NCBI GenBank assembly: GCA_016926155.1
Contig: JAFGPC010000057.1
Location: 1-56,928, forward strand
DNA length: 56,928 bases
Source: Sedimentisphaerales bacterium
GTDB lineage: Bacteria; Planctomycetota; Phycisphaerae; Sedimentisphaerales; Anaerohalosphaeraceae
Direction: 5' to 3'
Shown here: positions 26,785 to 35,246 of the stretch, one piece after another
Layout of the letters: the number at the start of each line of letters is the position of its first letter
Position numbering within the stretch: position 1 is the first letter of the stretch
The notes under the pieces: generated by a model
What the model was told of the DNA's origin: nothing
What the model saw: the letters and a program-made list of their open reading frames with translations, nothing else
Databases searched by the model: none
Program-made: the position numbers and the translations under genes

Positions 26785-27293
26785 ACCTTGACCTTAAATA
26801 TGAGTACCGAACCGGTATAGGAACCGACATTCACAAACTGATTGTCGGACGCGATCTGAAACTGGGGGGTATTCTGATTCCCTTTGATAAGGGTTTGCTG
26901 GGTCACAGCGACGGGGATGCTCTGCTGCATGCTGTGGTCGATGCCCTTCTGGGGGCGGCGGGATTGGGAGATATCGGCTCTTTCTTTCCCGACCATGATC
27001 CGCAGTATGCCGACGCCGACAGCCGGGACCTGCTGATGACAGCCAGTCAATATCTGGAAGATAAGCGATGGGAAATCGTCAATCTGGACCTGATCGTCCA
27101 TGCCGAACAACCCAAGCTTGAACCCTTCAAGGCGCAGATGAAACGGGCGATTGCCAGTATCCTCAGCATTGACTTTAATGCTGTCAATGTCAAAGCCAAG
27201 ACCAATGAAGGGTTAGATGCCGTCGGACGTGGTGAGGCGATTGCCGCCACGGCCATGGTTCTGCTGCGCCGGCGCCTGAAACGAACTTTGTGA
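26781..27293 (+). CDS. ispF: 2-C-methyl-D-erythritol 2,4-cyclodiphosphate synthase
   Basis: A 170-residue enzyme closing the cyclic diphosphate in the non-mevalonate isoprenoid route. Metal ligands Asp16 and His18 (GTDIHKL) and His50 (DALLHAVVDALLGAAGLGDIG) are present, as is FFPD; the C-terminal part has VKAKTNEGLDAVGRGEAI. A GTG start overlaps the hisB stop (GTGA), so the two are translationally coupled even though they serve different pathways. The N-terminus is about eight residues longer than in E. coli. Confidence 0.96.
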   Translation: MNLDLKYEYRTGIGTDIHKLIVGRDLKLGGILIPFDKGLLGHSDGDALLHAVVDALLGAAGLGDIGSFFPDHDPQYADADSRDLLMTASQYLEDKRWEIVNLDLIVHAEQPKLEPFKAQMKRAIASILSIDFNAVNVKAKTNEGLDAVGRGEAIAATAMVLLRRRLKRTL

Positions 27294-27326
27294 TATTTAT
27301 GTGAACAACTCTATCAGAGAAAACAA

Positions 27327-28808
27327 ATGGCTTTTTCCATTTACAACACACTGACACGGAAGACGGAAGCGTTTGAACCAGTCCACAAGGGGCAGGTGGG
27401 TATGTATGTCTGCGGCCCGACGGTGTACGGGCATGCTCATCTGGGTCACGCTAAGAGTTATGTGAGCTTTGATGTGCTGGTCCGCTGGCTGCGATATCTG
27501 GGGTATGACGTCACCTATGTGCAGAATATTACCGATGTAGGGCATCTGACCGACGACGCCGATGAAGGCGAAGACAAACTTGCCAAACAGGCGGCCCGGG
27601 AAAAACGACATCCGATGGCCATCGCCGAGTACTATACAGCCAGTTATTTTGAGGATATGGATCAACTCAACTGCCTGCGCCCTGATATCAGCCCCCGGGC
27701 CACCGGACACATCCCGGAACAGATCGAACTGGTTCAGACTCTGCTGGACAAAGGCTTTGCCTATAAAGTCAATGGATCCGTGTATTTTGATGTGAGTACA
27801 TTTAAAGAGTACGGCAAGCTCAGCGGACGGAACCTGGAGGATATGCAGGCCGGGGCGCGTGTCGAGATCAATTCCGAAAAGCGAAATCCGGCCGATTTTG
27901 CTCTTTGGAAGAAAGCCGAACCCAACCACATCATGCAGTGGAACAGCCCCTGGGGAAGGGGATACCCCGGTTGGCATCTGGAGTGCTCGGTTATGAGCAT
28001 GAAATACCTGGGTCAGACGGTCGATATTCATGGCGGCGGAATCGAGAACCAGTTCCCACATCACGAATGCGAGATCGCCCAATCTGAGGCGGCCAATGGT
28101 GTGCCGTTTGTCAAGTATTGGGTGCACAACAATATGGTGACCGTCAACGGACAGAAGATGGGTAAGAGTCTTGGTAATTTTATCCTGCTCAAGCAATTGT
28201 TCAAAGGCGACCATGAAGTGCTCAGCCGCGCCTATGATCCGCTGGCCGTGCGGCAGTTAATCCTGCAAAGTCACTACCGCAGCCCGATCGATTTTTCCGA
28301 TGCCGCCCTGACTGCCGCCCAGAGCGGTTATGACCGTATTACCGAGGCAGTCATTGCTATTCGTAAAAAGATAAATAGTGCATCCGAAGGACCGGTCGAT
28401 CCTGATGTTGTCCATCAATTGGAAACGGCAAAGGCTCGGTTTGAAGGGGCGATGAACGACGACCTTAACACTTCCGTGGCTCTTTCCGTATTGTTTGAAC
28501 TGATTAAACTTGCCGCCAGTCAATTGGAAAAAAATTCCGCGACTGCTGAAACATTCAAGGCGATAGATACTCTTTTCTGTCGACTGGGAGGGGATGTATT
28601 GGGGATCGTTAAAGATCAATATATGCAAGCCGCTGAAAACGACGACGAATTATTGGATCATCTGATGCAACTGATGATGGAACAAAGGCAGATTGCTCGG
28701 AAAAACAAGGATTTCAAAGCGGCTGATGCGATACGGGATAAGTTAGTAGAATACGGAGTGATTCTCGAAGATAAACCGGGGGGAGTTACCACCTGGAGAC
28801 GAAAGTGA
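27327..28808 (+). CDS. cysS: Cysteinyl-tRNA synthetase
   Basis: A 493-residue class I aminoacyl-tRNA synthetase. Cys29 in VCGPTVYGHAHLGHAKS is the first zinc ligand and HLGHA the HIGH motif; GWHLECSVMS supplies further zinc ligands; KMGKSLGN is the KMSKS loop with Gly in place of Ser. The C-terminal anticodon-binding helices end in ILEDKPGGVTTWRRK, as usual. It begins a four-gene run with ruvC, ruvA and ruvB and overlaps ruvC by four bases. Confidence 0.97.
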   Translation: MAFSIYNTLTRKTEAFEPVHKGQVGMYVCGPTVYGHAHLGHAKSYVSFDVLVRWLRYLGYDVTYVQNITDVGHLTDDADEGEDKLAKQAAREKRHPMAIAEYYTASYFEDMDQLNCLRPDISPRATGHIPEQIELVQTLLDKGFAYKVNGSVYFDVSTFKEYGKLSGRNLEDMQAGARVEINSEKRNPADFALWKKAEPNHIMQWNSPWGRGYPGWHLECSVMSMKYLGQTVDIHGGGIENQFPHHECEIAQSEAANGVPFVKYWVHNNMVTVNGQKMGKSLGNFILLKQLFKGDHEVLSRAYDPLAVRQLILQSHYRSPIDFSDAALTAAQSGYDRITEAVIAIRKKINSASEGPVDPDVVHQLETAKARFEGAMNDDLNTSVALSVLFELIKLAASQLEKNSATAETFKAIDTLFCRLGGDVLGIVKDQYMQAAENDDELLDHLMQLMMEQRQIARKNKDFKAADAIRDKLVEYGVILEDKPGGVTTWRRK

Positions 28809-29281
28809 TCCTTTGCGGTATCGATCCTGGTTTGCAGGTATGCGGTTATGCAATTGTCCAGCGCGAGCAGAATCAGGAGAATCTGCTCGAAGCGGGGGTT
28901 TTTCGTAGTGACTCATCCGCACCTTTGGAGGAAAGGCTCCAACAAATCGCGAAGGATATGGGGGATATTTTAAATCGGTTCAAGCCTGACATCGTTGCCG
29001 TAGAAGAACTGTATTCGCATTATAAACATCCCCGAACGGCAATCTTGATGGGCCACGCCCGCGGTGTTATACTGTTGCAGGCCGCTAATGCCGGGGCCCG
29101 GCTTCACAGCTTTGCCGCCACGCGGATCAAGAAATCGCTGACGGGCAATGGAAGAGCCGGTAAGATGCAGATGCAACGGGCAATCCAGTCGACTCTTGGA
29201 CTGGCCCGGACGCCCGAACCGCCGGATGTGGCCGACGCTATCGCGGTGGCTTTGTGTGCGGCAAATGAATACAGAGGATGA
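28805..29281 (+). CDS. ruvC: Holliday-junction resolvase
   Basis: A 158-residue endonuclease cutting four-way DNA junctions. Acidic active-site residues Asp7 (CGIDPGL), Glu67/68 (AVEELY) and Asp141/Asp144 (PDVADAIAVAL) are in place. The GTG start overlaps the cysS stop (GTGA). Forms one unit with ruvA and ruvB. Confidence 0.96.
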   Translation: MILCGIDPGLQVCGYAIVQREQNQENLLEAGVFRSDSSAPLEERLQQIAKDMGDILNRFKPDIVAVEELYSHYKHPRTAILMGHARGVILLQAANAGARLHSFAATRIKKSLTGNGRAGKMQMQRAIQSTLGLARTPEPPDVADAIAVALCAANEYRG

Positions 29282-29290
29282 TCGATCCGG

Positions 29291-29917
29291 ATGATTGCAC
29301 AGATCCAGGGAAAATTAATTCATCTCGAAAAAGACAGCGGTCTCCTGCAGGTGGGGCCAATCTGCTATCAGGTTCTCCTTCCCGGATATGCCGTCAACAG
29401 CCTGGGCGGCCGGATCGGCGAAGAGGTAACCTTGTGCACGATGGAGTATTACGAGGGAACGCTGGGGGGGGGGAATCTCATTCCGCGATTGGTGGGATTC
29501 CTGAGTCAGGCCGAAAAGAATTTTTTTGAAAAGTTCACCTCCGTCAAGGGTGTGGGAATCCGCAAGGGGCTCAAATCTTTATCGGTACCCATTGCCACGA
29601 TTGCCGACGCGATCGAAGCTGGAGATGAAAAGTTGCTTTGTACATTACCCGGTGTCGGCAAACGTATGGCCCAGTTGATACTGGCCGAGTTGAAAGGCAA
29701 GTTGAGCAGCTTTGCTGTTGGCGCAACGGTGACATCCGAGCAAAGGCGTTTTGAGAAATATCAGGTCGAAGCCCTGGAAGTCATGGTTGCCTGGGGCGAG
29801 AAACGAGCGGAAGCGATGGACCTGATCGTGTTAACTTGTCAGCGGCATCCGGAAATCAAGACGGCCGAGGCGCTGGTCCCATTGGCCTATCGTGTAAAAC
29901 AGGGAATTGAAGTCTGA
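29291..29917 (+). CDS. ruvA: Holliday-junction branch-migration protein RuvA
   Basis: A 208-residue DNA-binding subunit that tetramerises on junctions and positions RuvB. The OB-like N-terminal domain (MIAQIQGKLI) is followed by two helix-hairpin-helix elements (FTSVKGVGIRKGL and LCTLPGVGKRMAQLILAELKGKL) and a C-terminal RuvB-binding domain. The first hairpin has a Gly-Val-Gly-Ile variation but is otherwise normal. Starts nine bases after ruvC. Confidence 0.95.
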   Translation: MIAQIQGKLIHLEKDSGLLQVGPICYQVLLPGYAVNSLGGRIGEEVTLCTMEYYEGTLGGGNLIPRLVGFLSQAEKNFFEKFTSVKGVGIRKGLKSLSVPIATIADAIEAGDEKLLCTLPGVGKRMAQLILAELKGKLSSFAVGATVTSEQRRFEKYQVEALEVMVAWGEKRAEAMDLIVLTCQRHPEIKTAEALVPLAYRVKQGIEV

Positions 29918-29928
29918 CGGATTTTATT

Positions 29929-30978
29929 ATGGCGATTGATCGAGTACTCAGTGCGGATTCCACCGGCCGGCAGGAAGAGTCATTCAATCTGGCGTTAAGG
30001 CCGCGTACCCTTGGCGAGTGTATCGGTCAAAGCAATATCAAGGAAAAGCTCTCCATCGCCATTACAGCGGCCTGCCGGCGAGCCGAGCCGCTGGATCATA
30101 TTCTTTTTTATGGTCCTCCCGGCTTGGGTAAAACGACCTTGGCCCACGTCATCGCTAACGAAATGGGTACGACGATCCGTGTCTCTTCCGGACCGGCACT
30201 GGCCAAGCAGGGCGATGTCATGGGTATGCTCAGCAATGTGAACACCGGCGATATCCTTTTCATCGATGAAATTCATCGGCTCAGTGCCCCGGTCGAAGAA
30301 TTTATCTATCCGGCAATGGAAGATTTCAAGGTCGATTTCACCGTCGACAGCGGCCTGCATGCCAAGACGATCAACTTTCCCCTCAAGCGATTTACCCTGA
30401 TTGGGGCCACAACCCGCGCCGGCCTTCTCAGTGCCCCGCTACGTGGCCGTTTCGGGATGATTCATCATCTGGAATTCTATCAGATTGATGAACTCACCGA
30501 AATCCTTATCCGTTCTGCTCGCTTATTGGAACTGCAAAGTGTTGATCACGCCCTGGAAATGATCGCTTCCAGGAGCCGTGGTACTCCGCGAATTGCCAAT
30601 CGTCTTCTCAAACGGGTGCGTGATTATGCACAGGTCAAAGGAACGGGAAAACTCACAACCCAAATCGTCGAGCAAGCCCTGCGGATGGAACGAATTGATT
30701 CGCTGGGGCTGGATGATCTGGATAGAGCCTTCCTCAAGGCGTTAATCAAGGTATACGACGGAGGTCCGGCCGGGATTGAGGCCCTGGCCGCTACGCTCGG
30801 CGAAGAACGCGACACGCTCGAAGATGTCGTTGAACCCTACCTGCTGCAGATCGGGTTTGTTCGTCGTACCAAACGCGGCAGAGAAGTGACCCCCGCGGCC
30901 ATGGAACACCTTGGTCTGTTGCCGCGGACCGGAAAAAAATCACAACAGGAAACCCTGTTCGATGAATCATCGCCATAG
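29929..30978 (+). CDS. ruvB: Holliday-junction DNA helicase RuvB
   Basis: A 349-residue AAA+ motor for branch migration. Walker A GPPGLGKTTLAHVIANE, Walker B ILFIDEIHRL, sensor TLIGATTRAGLLSAPLRGRFG, and the winged-helix C-terminus (YLLQIGFVRRTKRGREVT). Starts 11 bases after ruvA. The sulfatase gene follows after 17 bases with its own ribosome site. Confidence 0.97.
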   Translation: MAIDRVLSADSTGRQEESFNLALRPRTLGECIGQSNIKEKLSIAITAACRRAEPLDHILFYGPPGLGKTTLAHVIANEMGTTIRVSSGPALAKQGDVMGMLSNVNTGDILFIDEIHRLSAPVEEFIYPAMEDFKVDFTVDSGLHAKTINFPLKRFTLIGATTRAGLLSAPLRGRFGMIHHLEFYQIDELTEILIRSARLLELQSVDHALEMIASRSRGTPRIANRLLKRVRDYAQVKGTGKLTTQIVEQALRMERIDSLGLDDLDRAFLKALIKVYDGGPAGIEALAATLGEERDTLEDVVEPYLLQIGFVRRTKRGREVTPAAMEHLGLLPRTGKKSQQETLFDESSP

Positions 30979-30995
30979 TACTGGAGGATCGATAA

Positions 30996-32963
30996 ATGAA
31001 ATTATCCGTCCATTCACGTCGTACGTTTTTGAAAGCTGCAGGTCTAACGACAGCGACGGCAGCGCTGCCCGGATGTTTTCCCGCTGGAAGACCTGTGTCC
31101 GTTCCTCAGCCGGTCAATATGGCCTATCCGAGGCCCAATATACTCTGGCTGAGCACCGAAGACATCGGCCCTCAACTAGGCTGTTATGGGGATCCGAATG
31201 CCAAGACTCCCATGCTGGATCGGCTGGCTGCTGAAGGCATTCGCTATGAAAACGCCTTTGTCGTCACAGGCGTCTGCGCCCCGACACGCTCTTCCGTCAT
31301 CACCGGTATGTACCCGACTACATTAGGTACGCATCACATGCGCGCCGGCGGCGAGGGAGCAGATCGTTCCATCAAACCTAAACTGCCCTCGTACGTCCGC
31401 TGCTTCAGCGAATATCTCCGTCAGATCGGATACTATTGCACCAACAACAGCAAGCAGGATTATAATTTTGATGCTCCCGATTCGGCATGGGATGAATCAA
31501 GCGGCAAGGCCCACTGGAAAAATCGGCCGAAAACCACGCCTTTTTTCGCCGTGTTCAACTATACGGGTACCCATGAAGGTTCCATACGGCTCGATGATGC
31601 TGATCATGCCAAACGAATAGCCCGACTCACGGAAGACCACAGACAGGATCCACAAAAGCTGACTCCGCCGCCGTATTATCCCGATACGCCGGTTGTTCGG
31701 AAGCAATGGGCAAAGTATTATGAGCTGATTACGGCGATGGATTATTGGATCGCCGACCACATCAAAGAACTGGAAGAAGCCAACCTTGCCGAAGATACCA
31801 TCGTTTTTTTCTGGAGTGATCATGGAGTCGGCATGCCTCGTGCTAAACGCTGGTGTTATGACTCCGGAACCCATATTCCTTTGATGGTTCGAATTCCCCC
31901 TCGGTTTCGTGTCGGCACACAGGGCATCCCCGGTACGGTCGAAGAAGAATTAGTCAGTTCTGTCGATTTGGCGCCAACCGTATTGAATCTCGCGGGATTT
32001 CCTATTCCCAATCATATCCAGGGACGACCATTTCTGGGGCCGAACCTTCCAGCCAGGAGACAATATGCGTTCAGCGCACGGGATCGAATGGATGAACGAT
32101 ATGACATGATTCGTTCGGTACGAGACCGGCGGTTTCGTTATATCCGTAATTACGAGCCGTTTAAGCCATATTATCAATATGTCCAATCTGCGGAAAGAGG
32201 ACCGGTCATGCAGGAACTCCGCAAGGAACATCTGGCCGGCCGGCTTAACACCGCTGCCGAGAAATTCATGACCCAAAGCAAACCTCTGGAAGAATTATAC
32301 GATATCAAGGAAGATCCATATGAGTTGAATAACGTAGCCGAAAATATTAGTTATGCGGATGTATTGCGTCGTATGCGCGGAGCACATGTCCGTTGGATGC
32401 TTGAGACGCGAGACCTTGGGCTGATCCCCGAACCTGAACTGGTCTGGGGAGAACAGCAGTACGGGACACGCTATGAGATGGGATTAGCGTCGGATGATGA
32501 ACAGGAACGACGAACTCTATTTTATGTTGCTGCGGTTGCCGGACGACCGTCCATTATGAATTTGACCAAACTAGCCGACGCTCTACACAATGAATATCCT
32601 GCAGTGCGATATTGGGGAGCGATTGGTCTGGGCAATATCGGCTCCGAAGCAGAGCCATCTGTCGATTTTCTCCTGGCCGCTGTTCAGGATAGTTCTCCGT
32701 TTGTCTGTGTTGCTGCGGCACGAGCCTTATGGAAATTGGGTCGAACGGATCAGGCTCTTGCGATTCTTACGGAAAAACTTCAAAGCCCCCTAGAATGGAT
32801 TCGCTTACACGCAGCACTTGTCCTGGATGAAATGGGCCCTGAGGCACAACCGGCGATTCCAGTCTTGCAGCAGGCCTTGCAAGACCGGCATAATAAATAC
32901 GTTGTCCGTGTCGCGAATCATGCCTTGAATAAACTTCTTGGAACCAAAAACCGAGTTCCGTGA
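30996..32963 (+). CDS. Tat-exported sulfatase lipoprotein with C-terminal HEAT-like repeats
   Basis: A 655-residue exported enzyme of the sulfatase/alkaline-phosphatase superfamily. The N-terminus has a twin-arginine motif (SRRTFLKAAG, from residue 7) and a lipobox (ALPGC, Cys27), so it is probably a folded lipoprotein on an envelope membrane. The formylglycine site is C94-A-P-T-R; NILWLSTEDIG and FFWSDHGVG supply metal ligands. After the catalytic domain (to about 490) come HEAT-like repeats (AVRYWGAIGLGNIGSEAEPSVDFLL, VCVAAARALWKLG, RLHAALVLDEMGPEAQPAIP). It should cleave sulfate esters of algal or host glycans. GGAGG precedes the start. No sulfatase-maturating enzyme is seen here. Confidence 0.9.
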   Translation: MKLSVHSRRTFLKAAGLTTATAALPGCFPAGRPVSVPQPVNMAYPRPNILWLSTEDIGPQLGCYGDPNAKTPMLDRLAAEGIRYENAFVVTGVCAPTRSSVITGMYPTTLGTHHMRAGGEGADRSIKPKLPSYVRCFSEYLRQIGYYCTNNSKQDYNFDAPDSAWDESSGKAHWKNRPKTTPFFAVFNYTGTHEGSIRLDDADHAKRIARLTEDHRQDPQKLTPPPYYPDTPVVRKQWAKYYELITAMDYWIADHIKELEEANLAEDTIVFFWSDHGVGMPRAKRWCYDSGTHIPLMVRIPPRFRVGTQGIPGTVEEELVSSVDLAPTVLNLAGFPIPNHIQGRPFLGPNLPARRQYAFSARDRMDERYDMIRSVRDRRFRYIRNYEPFKPYYQYVQSAERGPVMQELRKEHLAGRLNTAAEKFMTQSKPLEELYDIKEDPYELNNVAENISYADVLRRMRGAHVRWMLETRDLGLIPEPELVWGEQQYGTRYEMGLASDDEQERRTLFYVAAVAGRPSIMNLTKLADALHNEYPAVRYWGAIGLGNIGSEAEPSVDFLLAAVQDSSPFVCVAAARALWKLGRTDQALAILTEKLQSPLEWIRLHAALVLDEMGPEAQPAIPVLQQALQDRHNKYVVRVANHALNKLLGTKNRVP

Positions 32964-33163
32964 GATCGCTGAGAAAATTAAAACCAGAAGTGGCGGGATT
33001 TTGATAAATAAAAAGCTCAGACAACCCCTGAATCCGGAAGCAGGAAAAACAGTTTTTCTCTGTCCTTCTCCTGGCGTTCTTGTCCGAATCCTCGGATGTG
33101 GTCTCCTGCCCACAATTGCCTGAGCACGTCCCTCCATGAACATCTGCACATGAGTTAGAAAGG
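32964..33163. other. Convergent intergenic region without a visible element
   Basis: 200 bases between the sulfatase and ATP-cone genes. I see no perfect hairpin with a T tail, no promoter and no credible short gene. Confidence 0.4.
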
Positions 33164-33709
33164 TTATCCTACTACCATTTGCAGTTGTTGCCCGGCTCGC
33201 AGCATGGCATCGCTTTCCGAAGCCACAAGCTCATGAATCAAAGTGTTTCGAATACGGGAAATACCCAGTTGCAATGCCTTTTCTTCCACCGCCGAGGCGA
33301 TTGCTCTTGCAACAGGGCGATGTAAACCCTGCCGGATCATCAAATCGTCAACAATTCGACTTTTCTTCCATGGTTCATCAGGCCGTGACTCATCTTCTCC
33401 CTGCCAGGTCACCACAGTCCGACGGCGTTTGAGCATTCGATTCAAATGATACTCACTCAGGGCTCTGGCTGCATAATCGTAACCAGTGGCTGAAAGGATC
33501 GCCTGAACCATCAGATGAATCTGATCACTGGTGACATGATTGTCTTCGTTTTTCTGGTACAGGTAAAATGTAATGGCTTCGGCAAATTGTTCGGCGGCAT
33601 AGACATTGGATTCATTCACTAAAGCCATTGCGTTGTTAAACGTGCCGATAACCTTCGTATGAAGATACTCCTCGACACTACTGTCCGATTTGATAACTTT
33701 AATTTGCAT
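33164..33709 (-). CDS. Free-standing ATP-cone domain protein, co-transcribed with nrdR
   Basis: A 181-residue protein without zinc ribbon. Residues 2-92 form an ATP-cone (VIKSDSSVEEYLHTKVIGTFNNAM, VTSDQIHLMVQAIL, ARALSEYHLNRMLKRR), the dATP/ATP-sensing fold found in ribonucleotide reductases and in NrdR. Residues 105-175 are a helical segment (WKKSRIVDDLMIRQGL, ARAIASAVEEKALQLGI, LIHELVASESDAMLRAG) resembling a second cone-like bundle. The ATG at 33709 is chosen because AAGGAG lies eight bases upstream; a frame running 20 codons further would overlap nrdR. It starts 46 bases after the nrdR stop. It may form mixed oligomers with NrdR or sense nucleotides independently; inference. Confidence 0.75.
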   Translation of the reverse strand: MQIKVIKSDSSVEEYLHTKVIGTFNNAMALVNESNVYAAEQFAEAITFYLYQKNEDNHVTSDQIHLMVQAILSATGYDYAARALSEYHLNRMLKRRRTVVTWQGEDESRPDEPWKKSRIVDDLMIRQGLHRPVARAIASAVEEKALQLGISRIRNTLIHELVASESDAMLRAGQQLQMVVG

Positions 33710-33755
33710 GGCCCGATCTCCTTCGAACCACAAAAGTTTCATTCTACTTGCCCGA

Positions 33756-34250
33756 TTAAAAACCGTCAAATAATTCCGGCTGTGCTGTCGAATCCGGTTG
33801 ACCGATCTCTCTGGTCACTTCTTCCAGAAGCTGTCCGGCATCGGTAAATTCACGGTACACACTGGCAAAACGAATATAGGCGACATTGTCTACATGACGA
33901 AGATGTCGCATAACGTTTTCACCGATAAATCCCGAGGAAACCTCCTTGTCAAAATGGCGAAACACATCTTCTTCCACTCGATCTGCGATTTCCTGAATTC
34001 TCTCATATGAGACGGGGCGTTTATAACAAGCTTTCTGTAATCCGGCGATCACTTTATCCCGGTCGTATGGAACACGCGAACCATCCTTTTTGACTACATT
34101 TAATTTAAAACTTTCACCGATCTTTTCATACGTGGTAAAACGGCGTTCACAGCAAAGACACTGACGACGGCGACGGATGATTCTCCCCCCTTCGCTTGAC
34201 CGCGAGTCAATCACTTTATCGTTATCTTCCTTACAGAAGGGGCATCTCAT
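33756..34250 (-). CDS. nrdR: Transcriptional repressor NrdR
   Basis: A 164-residue nucleotide-sensing repressor of ribonucleotide reductase genes. The zinc ribbon is formed by Cys3, Cys6, Cys31 and Cys34 (MRCPFC...QCLCCERRFTTYE), followed by the ATP-cone (VVKKDGSRVPYDRDKVIAGLQKAC, YIRFASVYREF). The family is normally about 150 residues. It would bind NrdR boxes before nrd genes, none of which are in the window. Followed by the solo ATP-cone gene. Confidence 0.96.
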   Translation of the reverse strand: MRCPFCKEDNDKVIDSRSSEGGRIIRRRRQCLCCERRFTTYEKIGESFKLNVVKKDGSRVPYDRDKVIAGLQKACYKRPVSYERIQEIADRVEEDVFRHFDKEVSSGFIGENVMRHLRHVDNVAYIRFASVYREFTDAGQLLEEVTREIGQPDSTAQPELFDGF

Positions 34251-34325
34251 CGTGTCTGAATCCTACACCTGCCCTCACTGAGTAATATCTTCTTCATCTA
34301 TACCCCATATCTTGCCGGCCATCAT

Positions 34326-34353
34326 AAGATAATCACTGTATGTAGTATTTCAA
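34326..34353 (-). promoter_or_regulatory. Predicted nrdR promoter
   Basis: On the minus strand TTGAAA (34353-34348), a 16-base spacer and TATCTT (34331-34326) lie between the RNA candidate's terminator and nrdR, so nrdR can be transcribed independently of that RNA. Confidence 0.45.
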
Positions 34354-34379
34354 GCAGAAAACATGAAAAAACTGCGCAT

Positions 34380-34414
34380 AAAAAAGGATCCCTGCATCCC
34401 CTTATGCAGGGACC
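34380..34414 (-). terminator. Rho-independent terminator of the candidate RNA
   Basis: On the minus strand, the segment at 34414-34403 pairs with 34396-34385 over 11 of 12 positions around a six-base loop and is followed by five T. Confidence 0.8.
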
Positions 34415-34603
34415 CTTAAATTGGATAGAAACTTACCAGGACCCCCCCGTGTAAGTTTCTTGATGCCCTGCATAAGTCGGCAGGGTCAGATGTCGTCCAG
34501 AGAGTTCCTTGCTCCGGGACGACTGGCTAATGAAGCCTCAGCCGACGGACAATGGGAGGAGGCGAGGAGCACTGTCCGCATCGGCCGGGCTACCAAACCG
34601 TTC
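34380..34603 (-). ncRNA. Candidate structured RNA of about 220 bases, unidentified
   Basis: Read on the minus strand, this G+C-rich island in an AT-rich gap contains a series of strong hairpins: GCCGATGCGGACA with TGTCCGTCGGC; GTCGTCC with GGACGAC; CCCTGC with GCAGGG; AGAAACTTA with TAAGTTTCT; then a terminator. A possible promoter (TTGCTT, 17 bases, TATTTT at 34637-34609) starts it at about 34603. No protein frame of note covers it. The CCCTGC/GCAGGG arms recur in the terminator, so the two hairpins could exchange partners, as in an attenuator. I could not match it to 6S, SRP, tmRNA, RNase P, T-box or common riboswitches. Confidence 0.55.
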
Positions 34604-34637
34604 CGCTAAAAAATAGAATATCTGACCTCCAGAAGCA

Positions 34638-34662
34638 AATCGGGCATGACTTTAATGCCCGA
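34638..34662 (-). terminator. Hairpin after the 101-residue gene
   Basis: ATCGGGCAT and ATGCCCGAT form a perfect nine-pair stem with a seven-base loop. On the minus strand it is followed by TTGCTT, only moderately T-rich and also the possible -35 box of the downstream RNA. Confidence 0.5.
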
Positions 34663-34682
34663 TAACATCTTTTAGTCCAGTC

Positions 34683-34988
34683 TTAAACAGACCCGTTTAA
34701 AAAAGATTTAAGTGGCTCAAAAAAACATAAAAACTGTTCTGGTTTTAAGTTAAAAACCTCATTTTCCGTAATTGGCCTTACGTCAAGCAATTGATGGTAA
34801 TTATCTGCGACATTGTGACAATTCCCATACGCTTCGACCCAGGGCCAGGCACGGGGAAATACGATTCCCTTTGGTGCTCCGGCGGAGGTCTGGCCAATGA
34901 ACCACAAATGCTTTTCAAACGATTTATAATATCTCGACAGGTCATCTACATCCCCAATCAACATGAATTCCAACTGTGCAATATGCAT
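34683..34988 (-). CDS. Small protein of unknown function
   Basis: A 101-residue soluble protein rich in aromatic residues (YYKSFEKHLWFIG, FPRAWPWVEAYGNCHN, LCFFEPL). No known motif and no signal peptide. The start has only a weak GAAG ribosome site. It is isolated in an AT-rich stretch with a hairpin behind it. The 258 bases upstream (34989-35246) contain no convincing gene. Possibly a solitary immunity-like or phage-derived protein; I cannot tell. Confidence 0.45.
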   Translation of the reverse strand: MHIAQLEFMLIGDVDDLSRYYKSFEKHLWFIGQTSAGAPKGIVFPRAWPWVEAYGNCHNVADNYHQLLDVRPITENEVFNLKPEQFLCFFEPLKSFLNGSV

Positions 34989-35246
34989 TTTACTTCATTT
35001 CATTATTAAAGTCAAGTATATTTTAATGAAATGCTAAGAGTATATAAATTCTAAATTCAAAAGCACTTCTCTTTGCCGTCAGATAAAAGATATTATAGGG
35101 CGTCACTGTAAACCTTAGAAAGTGGATTACCCGGTCAATAAACCATTTATCTTGGTATCGTAAGATACAGAATAGACGAACCGTATCTTTGTCTGATATA
35201 ACGTTTTCATGGTCTTGATGATTTCGAGAAGTATACATTGTTGCTA

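Noticed and set aside
27297-28214. 305-codon minus-strand frame opposite cysS
   Set aside because: Antisense to a highly conserved synthetase; no motif of its own.
34501-34520. CCCGGAGCAAGG on the minus strand, as in bacterial RNase P RNA
   Set aside because: Only this 12-base match exists; the other conserved RNase P regions are absent and the RNA is too short.
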